DNA of 64,000 bases from an uncultured Desulfobacter sp. (lineage in GTDB: Bacteria > Desulfobacterota > Desulfobacteria > Desulfobacterales > Desulfobacteraceae). Location: positions 2,094,001-2,158,000 of the forward strand of contig NZ_OY762614.1 in the NCBI RefSeq assembly GCF_963666145.1, read 5' to 3'. Shown here one piece after another: positions 26,974 to 40,100 of this stretch. Below the pieces are notes generated by a model that was given only the letters and a program-made list of their open reading frames with translations, searched no databases and was not told the DNA's origin. Every line of letters starts with the position of its first letter. The stretch's first letter is position 1. A program made the translations under genes and the position numbers.

Positions 26974-29435
26974 TTATCTTGTTGTTCTTACTCTTACCGA
27001 AGGCGTGGCAAAAGCGGCATTGGATCCGCATCCGTCACTGGTGACAACCCGGTAGTAATATGTCGTACCGGTCGTCAGGCCTGTGTCAAGATAGGTAGCA
27101 TAGGTTGTAACGTGATCTTCGGCAATCAGCTCAAAGGGGCCGTTCGGACCTGTTTCACTACGGTATACATCGTAGCTGGCCGCTCCAGTATGGAGCCATG
27201 TCAGCTGAATTTTATCCAGCTTTGCCCTGGCGGCAAGGTCGCAGATGCACCCTTCATAAACGGTCATTGATGAAAAGTCCTCGTCGGTCAGGTCAGACTG
27301 ACCGCTTCCAGGAAATGCAGATGCCGTGTTGTCGGTGACCCTGAGGCCGATATTGACAACCCCGGGCGTCAAGCCAGTAGTGTCACTGATAATAGCAGTT
27401 TCCCCGGATGCGCTTGTATAGTCAAAAGGAGCACCATCAATATCCCAATCCCAGGCCGTAATGGTGTCATCCGGGCAATCTGCACACCCGGTCTCATGTA
27501 TGCCCTCGTTAGGATCAAAGGCCCCGCTGCCGTCCAAAGTAAGACTGTCGCCGGCACAGGTTGAAACCATGTACGGGCCCCCGGCATCCGCCACAGGCGG
27601 ATGGGGCGGATTTGAAACTTCAATATCCCTTGTAGCTGTAGCCGTCAACCCCTCATCGTCGGTGACCCGGAGAGTAACCGGATATGTGCAGGGCAGACTT
27701 GAACATGCGAATGCGTGATTCGCTTCCGAGGGTGTTGTTGTGGATTCGTCATAAACACCGTCTGCATCCCAATCCCATTCAAACAGCACCAGGTCGCCGA
27801 TATCTTTGCCGGTTTCCGAATGATCTGAACAGGCGGGATCAAACATGATGGGGATGTTCGGATAGCTGGGGTTGGGGTTGGCATCAAAACAGGCGATGGG
27901 AGCAGCTTTGAATAGGGCCGGCTTGAGTATGATGATATTCCAGGCTGAGCCTAAAGGGCCGGTACTTGTATAGTTATTATACCAGCTCCCATTGGAATTT
28001 TGAACATCAACAATCTGCTGCGCCAGGCCCGTGTAACTACCCGAACCATTATACCAGTCAAAGGAGGTGCCACTTGTTGTAGTCACTCGCTCCACCGCAT
28101 TTGGTGACGCTGTCCGCATGGCCTTGGTAAAGGAATACCACCCGTATTGCTGATTACCTAAAAAAGTACTCCAGCGGTCTGCTATGAATCTCTCGGCATT
28201 AATCCACCGGGTGTCCCGCTCGTCATCAATAGTAGACGGGTCGTCATACCCCACATACCCATCCATGTTTAGCTGCACCATTCCGGAGGGTGTTGTGCCG
28301 TAGCCGTAGCCTGAATAGGTATAACCAAAGCCGTAGTTGCTGTCACTGTAGTTCAACCAGATATTGTTTTCGGTTTTGACCCAGTCCGGTACAACGCAAT
28401 TCCAGGGGGATTCCTGGGCGGGAATCATACCGATGGCCGCCCACTGGGCGGCTGAATTGTCTGACCCAGAGTTCCAGGAGTATCTCCATCCGCCGCGATA
28501 ACTGCCGGAATCCACCTGCCCCCAGGCATACATGTCACACATGTCCTGTAGAAGTTCCCCGTAAGTCCAGGTAGTTCCGCGGCCCGTGAAATCCCGACCG
28601 GTATCTTCTCCGGGTTGAACTCCCGAGGCGATGATGGCATCCATGACCTGTCCACCTTCGTAGATTGGCTGATAACCAGAATCGCGCACTTCAATACCAT
28701 AGCCGTTACCATTTGTATCGGGATTACCTGAGCTTTGTATTCCGATGGCAGTGGCTTTTAGCATCGGGTATGAGCTATTGTAATATAGCCCTGGATCAGC
28801 CACTTCAACCCCAATTGGACGGATTCCACATAGGGATCTTCGTTGGTATCGCCATTTATCTTATGATTGTTGATGGCGAAAGCTTGAATGGCTGAGGCCG
28901 TCGGGCTGGCATAATAGGAGCTATAATTCCAAACCAGAAAAGTTGACGAGTCAAACGTATGAAAGTACGAATTACTATAGTTAGTCGTATACAAATACCA
29001 CAACCCGTTATCAATGGCGATATTCACCCTGGCGTTAAGGCTGTCCGATTGAATCTTCACAAGAAAAGTGTCACTGACCGCATTGGCCATGGACGCGTCG
29101 ACAGCATCCACCTGGAGTATTGCCGTAAAAGGTGTCTCTTCTGCACCAGTATAGGCCTTGTCAATCGAAACACTGTATTTCGTATTTCCGCTAAGGGTAC
29201 TGACAGCGGATTCAGTGCCGTCACCGTAAACCCACTTGTACCAGATCTCGTTGATGTCGGTGGTTGTAATGACCCCCTTGAGTCGGACGGATTCGCCGCT
29301 GATGGCCGTATGGAATTTTGCCGGATCACCCTGCCAGACGATACAGCGAACAGTGTCAACTGCTGCATAAGCGGAAACGGCCGTCATTAAAAAGACGGCA
29401 ATTGTTGCAAAAACTACAAAGCGTTCTTTAAACAT
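26974..29435 (-). pseudogene. Exported PKD-toroid-PKD-FnIII protein, broken by one frameshift
   Basis: Two overlapping frames together make one protein of about 820 aa. The first (from ATG 29435 behind GGAGGGGAG) has a signal peptide (VVFATIAVFLMTAVSAYAA), a PKD-like domain and the start of a toroid region (NEDPYVESVQLGLKWL). It runs out of frame near 28797. The second continues the toroid region (GNPDTNGNGYGIEV, LLQDMCDMYAWGQV), then PKD-like domains (DIGDLVLFEWDWDADG) and a C-terminal FnIII domain. The plus-strand giant at 31147 has the same unbroken order (EDPYVDAVIGGIDYL...CDMYAWGQ), which shows where the join belongs. One missing base explains it. A sequencing error or programmed frameshift cannot be excluded. 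Confidence 0.75.
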
Positions 29436-29543
29436 TGCTACTCCCCTCCACAAGAATCAAAAATTTATACCAATGTTAATAGATTGTTTTTATGGTCTCA
29501 TATTTTTCCGAATCACAAGGCCATGGGTATTTGCAACATCTGA

Positions 29544-30245
29544 TTAATTTTGCCTGCGCCCGACACGGGCAAGTCCAATAAGGCCCACACCGAACAAAAT
29601 TATGGTGGCGGGTTCGGGAACCGCTCCGCCGCCGCCACCACCGGAGATGTCAAGCGTACTGTAAAAATAGATGGTATCCCCGCTGTCTGAATCAGTCTGC
29701 GCCAAATAAAACCCGGCATAATCCGCAGCTATTGTCTCGCTCAGGATAAACTCAATTACGGCCTCGTCATCTACATCAAGTGTAAAATCCCAGGCCATGG
29801 CCATGGAAACATCATCAATGACAGTATCTGGAACACTATTTGTGGTGTCGAGTAGACTGGCTGAAAAATTATCATAGATATCACCTATGATGCCCCCATA
29901 TCCGGGCTCGTCAATTTCCCAGGTTTGACCGTCAGTCGCCGTGCCTGATATAGAACCAATTTCGTTAAAATAAGTATTTCCGTCTTCAACCATTTCGTGG
30001 TCAAAAAATCCACCCACGTAATGGTTCCCTGTACCGGTGACAGTTATGGAAACTGTGCCAAGGCCTGTGGCGGTGTTAAAATCATCAAGATTCACATTAG
30101 CCGGCGTAGGGTCAATTTTTGTGGATACCGTACCGTTAATGTTGAACGCATAGTCTTCCAGGTTTATGATTGCGGCCGTACTACCGGTCTGGGCGAACAC
30201 CAGAGCCGTTAAAAATACTACAAACGTCAAAATTAACTTTTTCAT
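29544..30245 (-). CDS. PEP-CTERM sorting domain protein
   Basis: A 233-aa secreted protein. The signal peptide (MKKLILTFVVFLTALVFAQT) ends near STAA. The body is rich in Asp, Thr and Gly with a beta-sandwich look (GLGTVSITVTGTGNHYVGGFF). A Gly-rich linker leads to the sorting signal: AVPEPATIILFGVGLIGLA and the basic end RVGRRQN. Such signals are cut by an exosortase in Gram-negative bacteria making extracellular polysaccharide; no exosortase gene is in the window. The ribosome-binding site is GAGGAGG. A 10-bp inverted repeat lies 43 bp upstream of the start. Confidence 0.9.
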   Translation of the reverse strand: MKKLILTFVVFLTALVFAQTGSTAAIINLEDYAFNINGTVSTKIDPTPANVNLDDFNTATGLGTVSITVTGTGNHYVGGFFDHEMVEDGNTYFNEIGSISGTATDGQTWEIDEPGYGGIIGDIYDNFSASLLDTTNSVPDTVIDDVSMAMAWDFTLDVDDEAVIEFILSETIAADYAGFYLAQTDSDSGDTIYFYSTLDISGGGGGGAVPEPATIILFGVGLIGLARVGRRQN

Positions 30246-31146
30246 TTGATTGGTCTACCTCCTCAATTAATAATCAATGTTACTGAACCTCTTTAAACCC
30301 CAGTTTAAAGAGACCTATAAACTAAATCACAGCGCTCCCTTGCAAAATGCACAAAATATACCAACAACTTGTATAAAAACTGACAACACACTTAGATTCA
30401 ATGTGTTATGATAAATTTTTAAAAATAAGCAAACAAAGGAGAACGAGGCTTACCGAAAGACTTAGAATTATATATTTTTTTCCATGTTTTATGTAAAATA
30501 AGTACACATGTGAAATCTTGTGCGTCTAAGATCAGGCCTAAAACCGTAAGACACAAGATCAGAAACAAATATTCCTCTTTTCTGAATCAAAACCACCAGA
30601 AAATGTAAATCAAGTGCTCTATGTAATTTTTTTTAGGTTTTTATATAAAAAATTTCATGCTTATATCCATTTTTTTTCCGATTAGAACACCACCTGCTCA
30701 TTTTTTAACACTTATCTAAATCTAATTTGACAAATCAGGAACGATAACATACTGAGTTTTTATATTTTTACAAAACAATATTTTGAGGCAAATCGTTTTG
30801 CCATTTTTTATACATAAAATGGTGTGTTTTGTGCAGTGGGCAATATCGATAACCAGTATTTTGGGTGAAACGCCTTTCGGCCCCCATATATTGGCCATGT
30901 CCTTTCCATGACGTTTTACCGTTTGGATCTGATGCTGTGGCCAATAAAGCTGTTAACATTGACATTACGACTACTTACCAACCCCACAAGATATAAATCA
31001 AAGCCTCAGCAAGAGATTTGATTGAAGGGATTGTTACTAATCCACTAACAGACAGCCCGGCAACAGTTATTTTACAATTACTTTAAGGATTACTTAATTA
31101 AGAAAAAGGGAACAGAGCAACCTGTTCGACATCAAATGGAGGCCAC
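30246..31146. other. 900-bp AT-rich divergent region
   Basis: This region separates the PEP-CTERM gene (minus) from the giant RHS gene (plus), so it must hold their promoters. The only clear motif is the inverted repeat at 30289-30312. A 65-codon minus-strand frame (30768-30965) has no ribosome-binding site, and I do not support it as a gene. The stretch 30400-30760 is markedly AT-rich. A good GGAGG precedes the RHS start. Confidence 0.5.
30289..30312. promoter_or_regulatory. 10-bp perfect inverted repeat upstream of the PEP-CTERM gene
   Basis: CTCTTTAAAC, a 4-base spacer, then GTTTAAAGAG. It lies about 43-67 bp before the ATG at 30245, in promoter position. It is followed by no T tract in the gene's direction, so an operator for a dimeric regulator is more likely than a terminator. 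The regulator is unknown. Confidence 0.4.
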
Positions 31147-34100
31147 ATGAAAACGAGTAAGCTTTGGTACCGATTCATTGCAAAACTTCTTATCTATCTT
31201 ATGATCATTCAGAGCTTTCCCTATTGGCAGCTCAGTGAACTTTATTCCTGGGAATACAAACCCGAACGTGCCAAACGCATTATCGAGTTCATTGGCTCGG
31301 CGCTCAGCCCGTCTGAAGCATCAGCCGCCCCCCCCCAAGTTATCTGTGTTCCACAACTGCCCACAGATCTTCTGGTCCCCCATGATACCTGGCCTGATGA
31401 ATCCGTCATATTAAAAGGTATTGCCCGGGATGCAGACGACAATTTATCCGGGGGCACCTATTACTGGGATTTTGGTGACGGCACACAATCCGCCGTCCAG
31501 ACCATTTCCAATGCAGACAATCTGGCGACCACCCATACCTATGCGGATGACGCAGGAACCCTTATTGTTGCCCGCTTGCATGTAACCGATGCTGCCGGAG
31601 AGACCGCTTCGGATGACTACAGGGTGCAGGTCAAGGCCAAAACCTTAGATGTGGAGGTAAACAAGGCCATCGACGACGGGTTGTGGTGGCTTTACACCAA
31701 CAAGGAGAAATACAACAGCTACTATCGCTGGAACAACGTACGTTACGGAAACCACTACAACAACTCCACCGCTTCAGCTGTCCAGGCGTTTGAAATCAAT
31801 GGCCATTTAGAAACCGGAGATCCCGATGAAGATCCCTATGTGGACGCTGTAATAGGCGGCATAGATTATTTGTTTTCCCAAATGTCCTCCGTAAATATCG
31901 GGGTCCAAACCTATGGAGACCCTGACGCCAACAATAACGGTATCGGCATCACAGTGAGCGGAAGCCGGCAGATCTACGAACTTGGGGCCGTGATGGATGC
32001 ATTGGTGGCCTCCGGCACGCCGGATGCTGTCGCCCCTGTGGGCGGCGCCAATATTGTGGGTCGACGTTACCAGGACATTGTCCAGGACATGTGCGACATG
32101 TATGCATGGGGGCAGTCCGACCACGCCACTGTTGGAGGGGGATGGCGATACAACTGGGGGGACTCGCCGGACAACTCAGCCTCTCAATGGGCCGCCATCG
32201 GCATGATCGCAGCCGAGCAGCACTTTGGCTGCACTGTTCCCCAATGGGTCAAGGACCGAAACAATGTCTGGCTGGACTACAGTGATAACAGCAGCGGGTT
32301 CGGCTACACCGGCACCGGTAGTACCACCTTTTCCACAATTGCCTCCGGTATGGTGCAATTAGCCTTTGACGGCTTTGATGATACCGATTCTCGCTGGCAA
32401 ACTGCCGAGAACTATGTAGACAACAACTGGGGTTCATTTATCTCTGTTTCACGTAACAACAGGTATTACTCATATTACTCCTTCACAAAAGCCATGCGCC
32501 TGGCTGAACCCCAGGAGGTAACCCATCTGCCCAGCGGCCTGGATTGGTACGGTGACGAGACGCAGGGGCTGGCCCGCATCCTGGTGGACCGTCAGAATAC
32601 AAACGGCGACTGGGCATATGACGGTTGGCCTTATGTGGGAGAGCGCACGGCAGCGGCCTGGAACATCATCATCCTAACCCGGACCCTGTTTGAGAAGCCG
32701 CCGGTGGCCATGATTGATGCCGAGCCTAACCCCGGGGCCGTGGGCCAGCATATCCTTTTGGACGCTTCCGGATCCTACCACGTGGACCCGGCCAAGAGCA
32801 TCGTCTCATATTTGTGGGACTTTGATGCATCCGACGGCGTGGATTTTGAAAACCCCGACGCCACCGGTATCACCGCCGAAGCGGCTTACGGCGCACTGGG
32901 ATCATATACCGTCAACCTGAAGGTGGTGGATGACAGCACACCGGAACGGTTTGACACAACGACCCTCTCCCTGGCGATCACCATCCCGCCCCATCCCCCC
33001 ACTGCAGTGATTGAGGGACCGTATATTGCCGTTGTCGGTGAAGATTTGCAACTGGATGGATCGGGATCATATGATGTAGATGAGCCCGAAGGTGATGCCA
33101 TAAGCGCCTGGGATTGGGAAACCGATTTTGTCGCACCCTATGATTTTGATGAAGCCAACGGCGAAGTCGTTACGATCGGCGGCTTCAGCCAGGCGGGGAA
33201 TTATGACATCGCCCTGCGGGTTACGGACAACACGGCCACTGTCTTTCCCCAGACCGGATCACCCGACCTGACCCATATGGACTATGGCCAGGTCACCGTT
33301 TTTAATCCCGGCGTTACAGACCTTGCCGCCCGGCCCAAGGCAACCAAATGTCAGTTGACCTGGACCGATGTCGGGGCCGCACCCTATGAAGTGCTGCGCT
33401 CGTCGGCCGGCCCCAACCACGGTTTCGAGCTGATCGGCAGCACGGACTCCACCTATTCCACCTTTCTCGACTATAATGTGGAACTATTCACGGATTACTG
33501 GTACCGGATCCGATGCGTGCACAATGGTGAAACCACACTTTCGGGCCCCGTACATGTAAATTCCCAGGGTCGCATCCGCAACCTGCCGCCGACCATCACC
33601 AGTTCTCCCGTGGTCGATGCCCAGGAAGGGCAGGTGTTCAATTATGCTGTCCAAGCCGATGATCCGGAGGGCACCGCCCTGACATTTTATCTGGACCAGG
33701 CTCCCAACGGCATGACCATCGACGCTGACGGCGGTCTGATTACCTGGACCCCGGCTTTTGCCGATGTAGGGCTGACGGATGTTACCGTTCGGGTCGAAGA
33801 CGCCGGCAGAGCTTCGGCCAGCCAGTTCTTTCAGATCACGGTGCAGCCGCGGCCCAATACCGCCCCGATACCTGAACACGGCGGCCCATACCAAGGACTG
33901 ATCAATACGGCCGTCTCCTTTGATGCAAGCGGCACATCCGACCCGGAGGGTGACTCCATTACCTCTTTTCACTGGAATTTTGGTGATGGTACAGAAGGCT
34001 ACGGCCAGACGATCGCCCACACCTATACAGCCACGGGCACCTACACGGTCACTCTGTATGTCACCGACGACCGTGGGGCCACGGCCTCTGCCGAGACCGT

Positions 34101-37100
34101 TTGCCAGATCGAATCGCCCAACCGGCCGCCTGTTGCGGTTATCACAGGCCCGGACACCGGAGAGGCTGACGTGCCCATGGCCTTTACCGCCCTTGACTCA
34201 TCAGATCCGGACAGCGACCCCCTGACCTACACCTGGAATTTTGGGGACAGCACACCGGCAGAAACCGGTAATACGGTTCTGCATACATATGAAACGGCCG
34301 GAACCTATACCGTTAGTTTGAGTGCGGCCGATGGCAGAGGAGGCCTGGATACAGCAGAACTGGAAGTCGTGATCAGCGAACCCAATCAGGCCCCGGAAGC
34401 AGCTTTTACGGTCAGCGGTGATTTAACCCGTCTTGCAACCGTCACATTCGACGGCTCCGCGTCTTCAGATCCCGAAGGGGAGCCCATTGCGTCTTATAAT
34501 TGGGATTTCGGGGACGGAACAACTACCACAGGTGCCATCGTCACCCATGGTTACGATGCGGCGGGCGACTACACCGCCACCCTCACGGTCACTGATGATA
34601 AGGGAGCTGCCGGAACCCACCAACAATTCATCACTATCCTGCCAATCATGGTTACCGTGCCTGACGTGACAGGTGCCGGTCAGACGGAAGCGGAAAGCGC
34701 CATCTCGACAGCCTCACTTACCGTTGGTGGTATCGACACGGTTCACCATGCGACAGTGCCTACAGGTCAGGTAATAGCTCAAGTACCCGTTTCCGGAACC
34801 GTCGTTGCCGAAAACAGCTCCGTTTCCCTGACCATCTCACTGGGTCCCGTGATGGTTTCGGTTCCCAATGTCGTGGGGGTGCCCCAGACAGATGCCGAAA
34901 ACCTGATTGCGGCCGGTAATCTTAAGTTAGGCAGCGTAACCACTGCCACAAGTGACACGGTTCCCACCGGTTCGGTGATTAGTCAGAATCCGGCGGCGGG
35001 AATATCCGTTGCCGAAAACAGCCTTGTCAGTATCGTTATTTCTGCGGGACCGGCACCGGTAGCTGTGCCTGCCGTAACCGGTATGACCCAGGCAGCGGCT
35101 CAAATTGCCATAAGGGATACCGGCCTGACCGTCGGCAACGTGACCTCCGCATACGACAATACCTTTGCTGCCGGTCTCGTTGCCGGCCAGACACCGGCGT
35201 CGGGAACACTTTTGTCCCCGGGCAGCTCGGTAGATATCATTATTTCACTGGGGCCGGAGCCGGTAGCCGTGCCGAATGTCATCGGTATGACCCAAGCAGC
35301 GGCGCAAAGTGCGCTCTCTTCAGTGGCGCTTACGGTCGGCACCATTACATCCGTTTACAGTGAGACCATACCGGCCGGGGAAGTGATGGATCAGACGCCG
35401 ATAGCTGGGTCCATGCAGCCGCCCGGCACAACCGTCGATATGACCGTGTCCCAGGGACCGGCCCCCATCGCCGTTCCCGACGTTATCGGCCTGACCCAGG
35501 CAGCGGCCCAAAGTGCGATTATTTCCTCAGATTTTACGGTCGGGTCCATTTCCACAGCATACAGTGACACCGTTCCGGAAGGCAGTGTCGTCAACCAGAC
35601 ACCTGCGGCCGGGTCGATGGCGCTTCCCGGATCTCCCGTTAATCTGACCCTGTCGGCCGGTGCCGGCGAGGCTGACAATGAGAATCCATCTTTACGTGTA
35701 TCGTATAATGCCGATCCGCCTGCTTATGACCAGGGCGACTCCATCGTCATGACCATTGTTGCCTCAGATGACAGCGAGGTGGTCTACGTCGAAGTTACCG
35801 TCGATGGTTCTCCGGTGGCCTCCAGTGTTCCAACGACGACTCTCGATTCCGGAATGCTTGCTTTCGGCAGCCATGAAGTCAATGTCACGGCAACTGATCC
35901 TTCAGGTAACGCAGTGGCGGAAAAAAGTATCATCGTCATTCGAGACCCATCCGACACCGATACCCCGACCGTTGAGATCACCGGCCCCATTGATGGCGGC
36001 ACCCTCACCGACGAAGTGAATGTCACAGGAACGGCATTCGATGACAATCTTTTCAAATACGAACTTGCCTTTGCGCCCATTGGAACAGACAACTACACGG
36101 TGTTTTACACCGGTACGGAGACGGTCTCCGACGACGTACTCGGCATTTTTGATCCGGCACTGGTGCTGAACGGTATGTATTCCCTTCGCCTGTCGGTATA
36201 CGACGGCAACGGACGCATCGCTATGGATACAATAACCGTTCGTTGCAATGCAGAACAGGAAGTGGGCAACTTCTCCCTGACCTTTCCCGACATGACGGTT
36301 AACATCGGCAATATGCCGCTGACGGTCAACCGGGTGTATGACAGCCGCAGACGCGGCATCAACGGAGACTTCGGACACGGATGGTCCGTCGAACTGGTTA
36401 AAGGGCTCAAGGCCGAACCTAACGGCGACCTGGGGGCGGAATGGACCCAGACCACGTCCGGGGGATGGTTCCCCAGCTACTGCATTGCCCCCGCAACGGG
36501 CAGTGAGCATTACGTGCTGGTCACCTATCCCGGCGGACGCCAGGAGCAGTTTAATCTCCAGGCCCGGCTGACCACCGGCAGCACCTGCCAGGCGGTATAC
36601 CCCATCAACAACTACTGGGGTGTTGTAGAAGTTTACTTCAGCGAAGGCAGCATGGGCTCGTCTCTTGAAGTGGTTGGAGAATCCTCGGGGCTTTCTCTCA
36701 GCGGCGGAGTGCTCCTTGATTCATCTCTTGTCGAGACATGGAACGTCTCCCGCTTCCGACTGACCACAGCCGAAGGATGGGTCTATGTCGTGGACGAGAC
36801 CGACGGCCTAATCTCCATGCAGGAACCCAACGGCGATACCGTCACCATCGGCCAAAGTGGAATCATCCATTCCGCCGGCTACTCCATCACTTTCACCCGT
36901 GACGGACAGGGGCGCATCACCCAGATGGCGGATCCGGACGGCAATGTTCGCCTATACAGCTACGATGACAGGGGGGATCTGGTCGTCGCTACGGATCGGG
37001 AAGACTACGATACCCAAATGACCTACAATTCTTCCCACGGTCTCCTTAAATACGAGGATGCGCTAGGGCGGATTGCCCATCAGAACGAGTACGACGAGTC

Positions 37101-40100
37101 GGGTCGATTGGTGGCGATCATTGACAGTGAAGGCCGACGCAGCGAAATCACCCAGACGCCTGGCACAAACCAGGAGGTGGTCACCGATTTTGAAGGCAAC
37201 CTGATCATTATCGAGCGGGACACACGCGGCAACGCCGTTTCTGAAACCGACCATCAGGGACGAACCACGCATTACGAATATGATGCGGATAACAATTTAA
37301 CCCGCAAGGAGGATCCCCAGGGCAACGTCTGGGCGTGGACCTGGGATGACCATGGCAACAAGCTCTCCGAGACCCTTCCCGGAGGCGCAACAACCACCTG
37401 GGAATATAACAGCATGAATAAGGTCACCCGCATGGTTGATGCACTGGGCAACGAGACCCTGACCACCTACGATGCCCAGGGGAATGTGACTGGCGGGACC
37501 GATGCCGCAGGCTACTCTTACAACCAGGTGATCGGTGCCGCCGGCAAGGTGACCAGCTTCACCGACAAGGGCGGCTACACCTACGGCTACCAGTATGACG
37601 CCCAAGGCCGCAAAATCCGTGAAGATAAACCCGACGGTTCACACCTTGAATGGACCTACAACAGCGCCGGTGCTGTGCTCACCAAACGTCACTATGATGC
37701 CGACAGCAACCTGTTGGATGAACTGATCAGATCCTATGATCGCAAAGGCAATCTCCTCCAAAGTGAAAGCAATGGAGAAGTGACGAACTTTGAATACGAC
37801 GGCAACGGCAACCTGATTCGGGAAACAGATCCCTCGGGCGAGGTGACCGAACATATTTATGACAGCAGCAACAACCTGGTCGGAACCGTTTACCCGGACG
37901 GCAACAGCAAGACCTTGACCACCAACAGTACCGGCAACCCGACCGGCTACACCAGCCCATCCGGAGTAACGTTGGGCCTTGAATACAACCAACAGCAGCA
38001 AGTGACCAAACTCACGTATGCCGATGGAGGCGTGACGGAATATACCTACGACGATGCAGGAAACCGAATCGCCGTCAATGACCGGGGAGCCGTCACGCAA
38101 TATACCTACGACGGCAGAGGACAGATGACCAGCCAGACCGACGCGCTGGGCAACGTTACCACTTACAGCTACGACAACAACGGTAACAAAGTTTCGATGA
38201 CCGATGCCAACGGCAACACCACCGGATATGAATACGATGTCCTGAACCGCATGACACGTGTGGTCTATGCCGACGGCTCCGAGCGGGGCTATGAATATGA
38301 CGGACTGGGACGCAAAACCGCCGAGATCGACCAAAACGGCAACCGCATGGAATACACCTATGACAGTGCCGGAAACCTTACCTCCGCCACCAACGCCATG
38401 GGTGAAACCACGACCTTTACCTATGACCAAAGCGGCAATCGGTTGACCGAAACCGATCCGTTGGGCAATGTGACGGCAATGGCCTATGACCAGGATGGCA
38501 GGCTGCTTTCAAAAACCTTCCCGGGAGGTCTTATTGAGTCATACCGGTACGACGCGTCCGGCAATCAGATCGAATTCACTGACAGAGCCGGCGACATCAC
38601 CAGCCGGACCTACGATGCAAGAAACCAACTGGTGCAAATTGTCTACCCCAACGGTAAAACCGTCACCTATGACTACACAGCCGACGGAAAAGTTACCACA
38701 AAGGAGGGTTCCGACGGATCACGGATCGATACGACCTTCGATCTAATGGGCAGGGTATCCAGAGTCGATTACAATGACGGCCGCTGGGTTTCCTACACTT
38801 ACGACGCCAGAGGCAATCGTACCAGCGTGTCCACACCGGAGGGTTCCACCGGATATGACTATGACATACTGGGTCGGCTGCTGCATGTGACGGATCAAGA
38901 AGGCGGCATTACAAGCTACGAATACGATGCCGTCGGAAATCTAATTTCAGTGGCGCATGCCAACGGTGTAACAACGACCCATACATATGACGCCTTGAAC
39001 CGATTGACCGACATGGAAACCCAGTCTTCGGACGGAACGTTGTTGTCCGGTCATCATTACACCTTGGCGGCAAACGGTATGCGCACCCGCATTGATGAAG
39101 TCGTCAACGGCATGGCAACCACGATGTATTATACCTATGACCTTGCCTACCGCCTAATAGAAGAGGTGCAAGAGGATCTCTTCGGAACCGTCATTTATGG
39201 GGCCGAATACACCTATGATTCGGCCGGCAACCGGTTGACCAAGACCATCGCCTCCGCAGCGGTCACGACGTACACCTACAATGCGCTCAACCAACTCGTC
39301 AGCGAGGAGAGTCCGGTAGAAACCGTCACATACACCTATAACGAACTGGGGCAACTCATTAACAAAACCGGTTCCGTGTCCGGCACCCTTGGGCAATATG
39401 CTTATAACGAAATCGGCAAACTCAATTGGGCAGAAAACGAAGCCGCAGTGGTCTCCACTTATGCCTATGACCTGAACGGCAACCTAAGCGAAAAGGGGGT
39501 TGACGGCGTCATCGAGCGCTATCTGGTTGAGCCCGATGCAAACCTGCCGGAAATTCTGGTGACCTACGATAACGCCGGTTCGGTGTCGGCCACCTATACG
39601 TTCGGTCATGACCTGTTGAAAATGCGTCGCTACGGTTCTGATGCCTATTATCATACCGATGGGCTGGGCTCCACGCGATTGCTTACCGATACCGGTGAAG
39701 CGGTCACGGATACCTATCGTTACGAAGCCTTTGGTACGGTTCTGGATGCTATCGGATCAACGGATAATGTCCATCTGTTTACCGGTGAACGCTTTGATGC
39801 CAATATTGGGTTTTACTATCTGCGGGCCCGCATGTACGACCCGTCGACCGGTCGCTTTCATTCGGTGGATCCCTTTGATGGCTTGATTCATGATCCGGTT
39901 ACCCTGCACAAATACCTGTATGCTGCGAACAATCCGGTCAACTACACCGACCCGTCCGGCGAATTCTTCGGTGGCCTGGTGGGTATCAGTATCGGCATGA
40001 GCATGCAATCTCTCCTGGTGAGCTGGAATATGATGTATCTGAAGGTCATGATCACGGCTCTTAAAATTGCCGATTGTGTCCTTCAGCCTCTCTATACGAA

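Noticed and set aside
26974..29453. Two separate secreted-protein genes on the minus strand
   Set aside because: The frames overlap and together follow the domain order of the giant plus-strand paralogue, so a frameshifted single gene is more likely.
30768..30965. 65-codon minus-strand frame (CPLHKTHHFMYKK near its end)
   Set aside because: No ribosome-binding site and no recognisable family. It could be a remnant, but nothing in the sequence supports expression.
34650..35660. Regular ~200-bp repeats as a CRISPR array
   Set aside because: The repeats are in-frame coding PASTA modules with no unique spacers; no cas genes are present.
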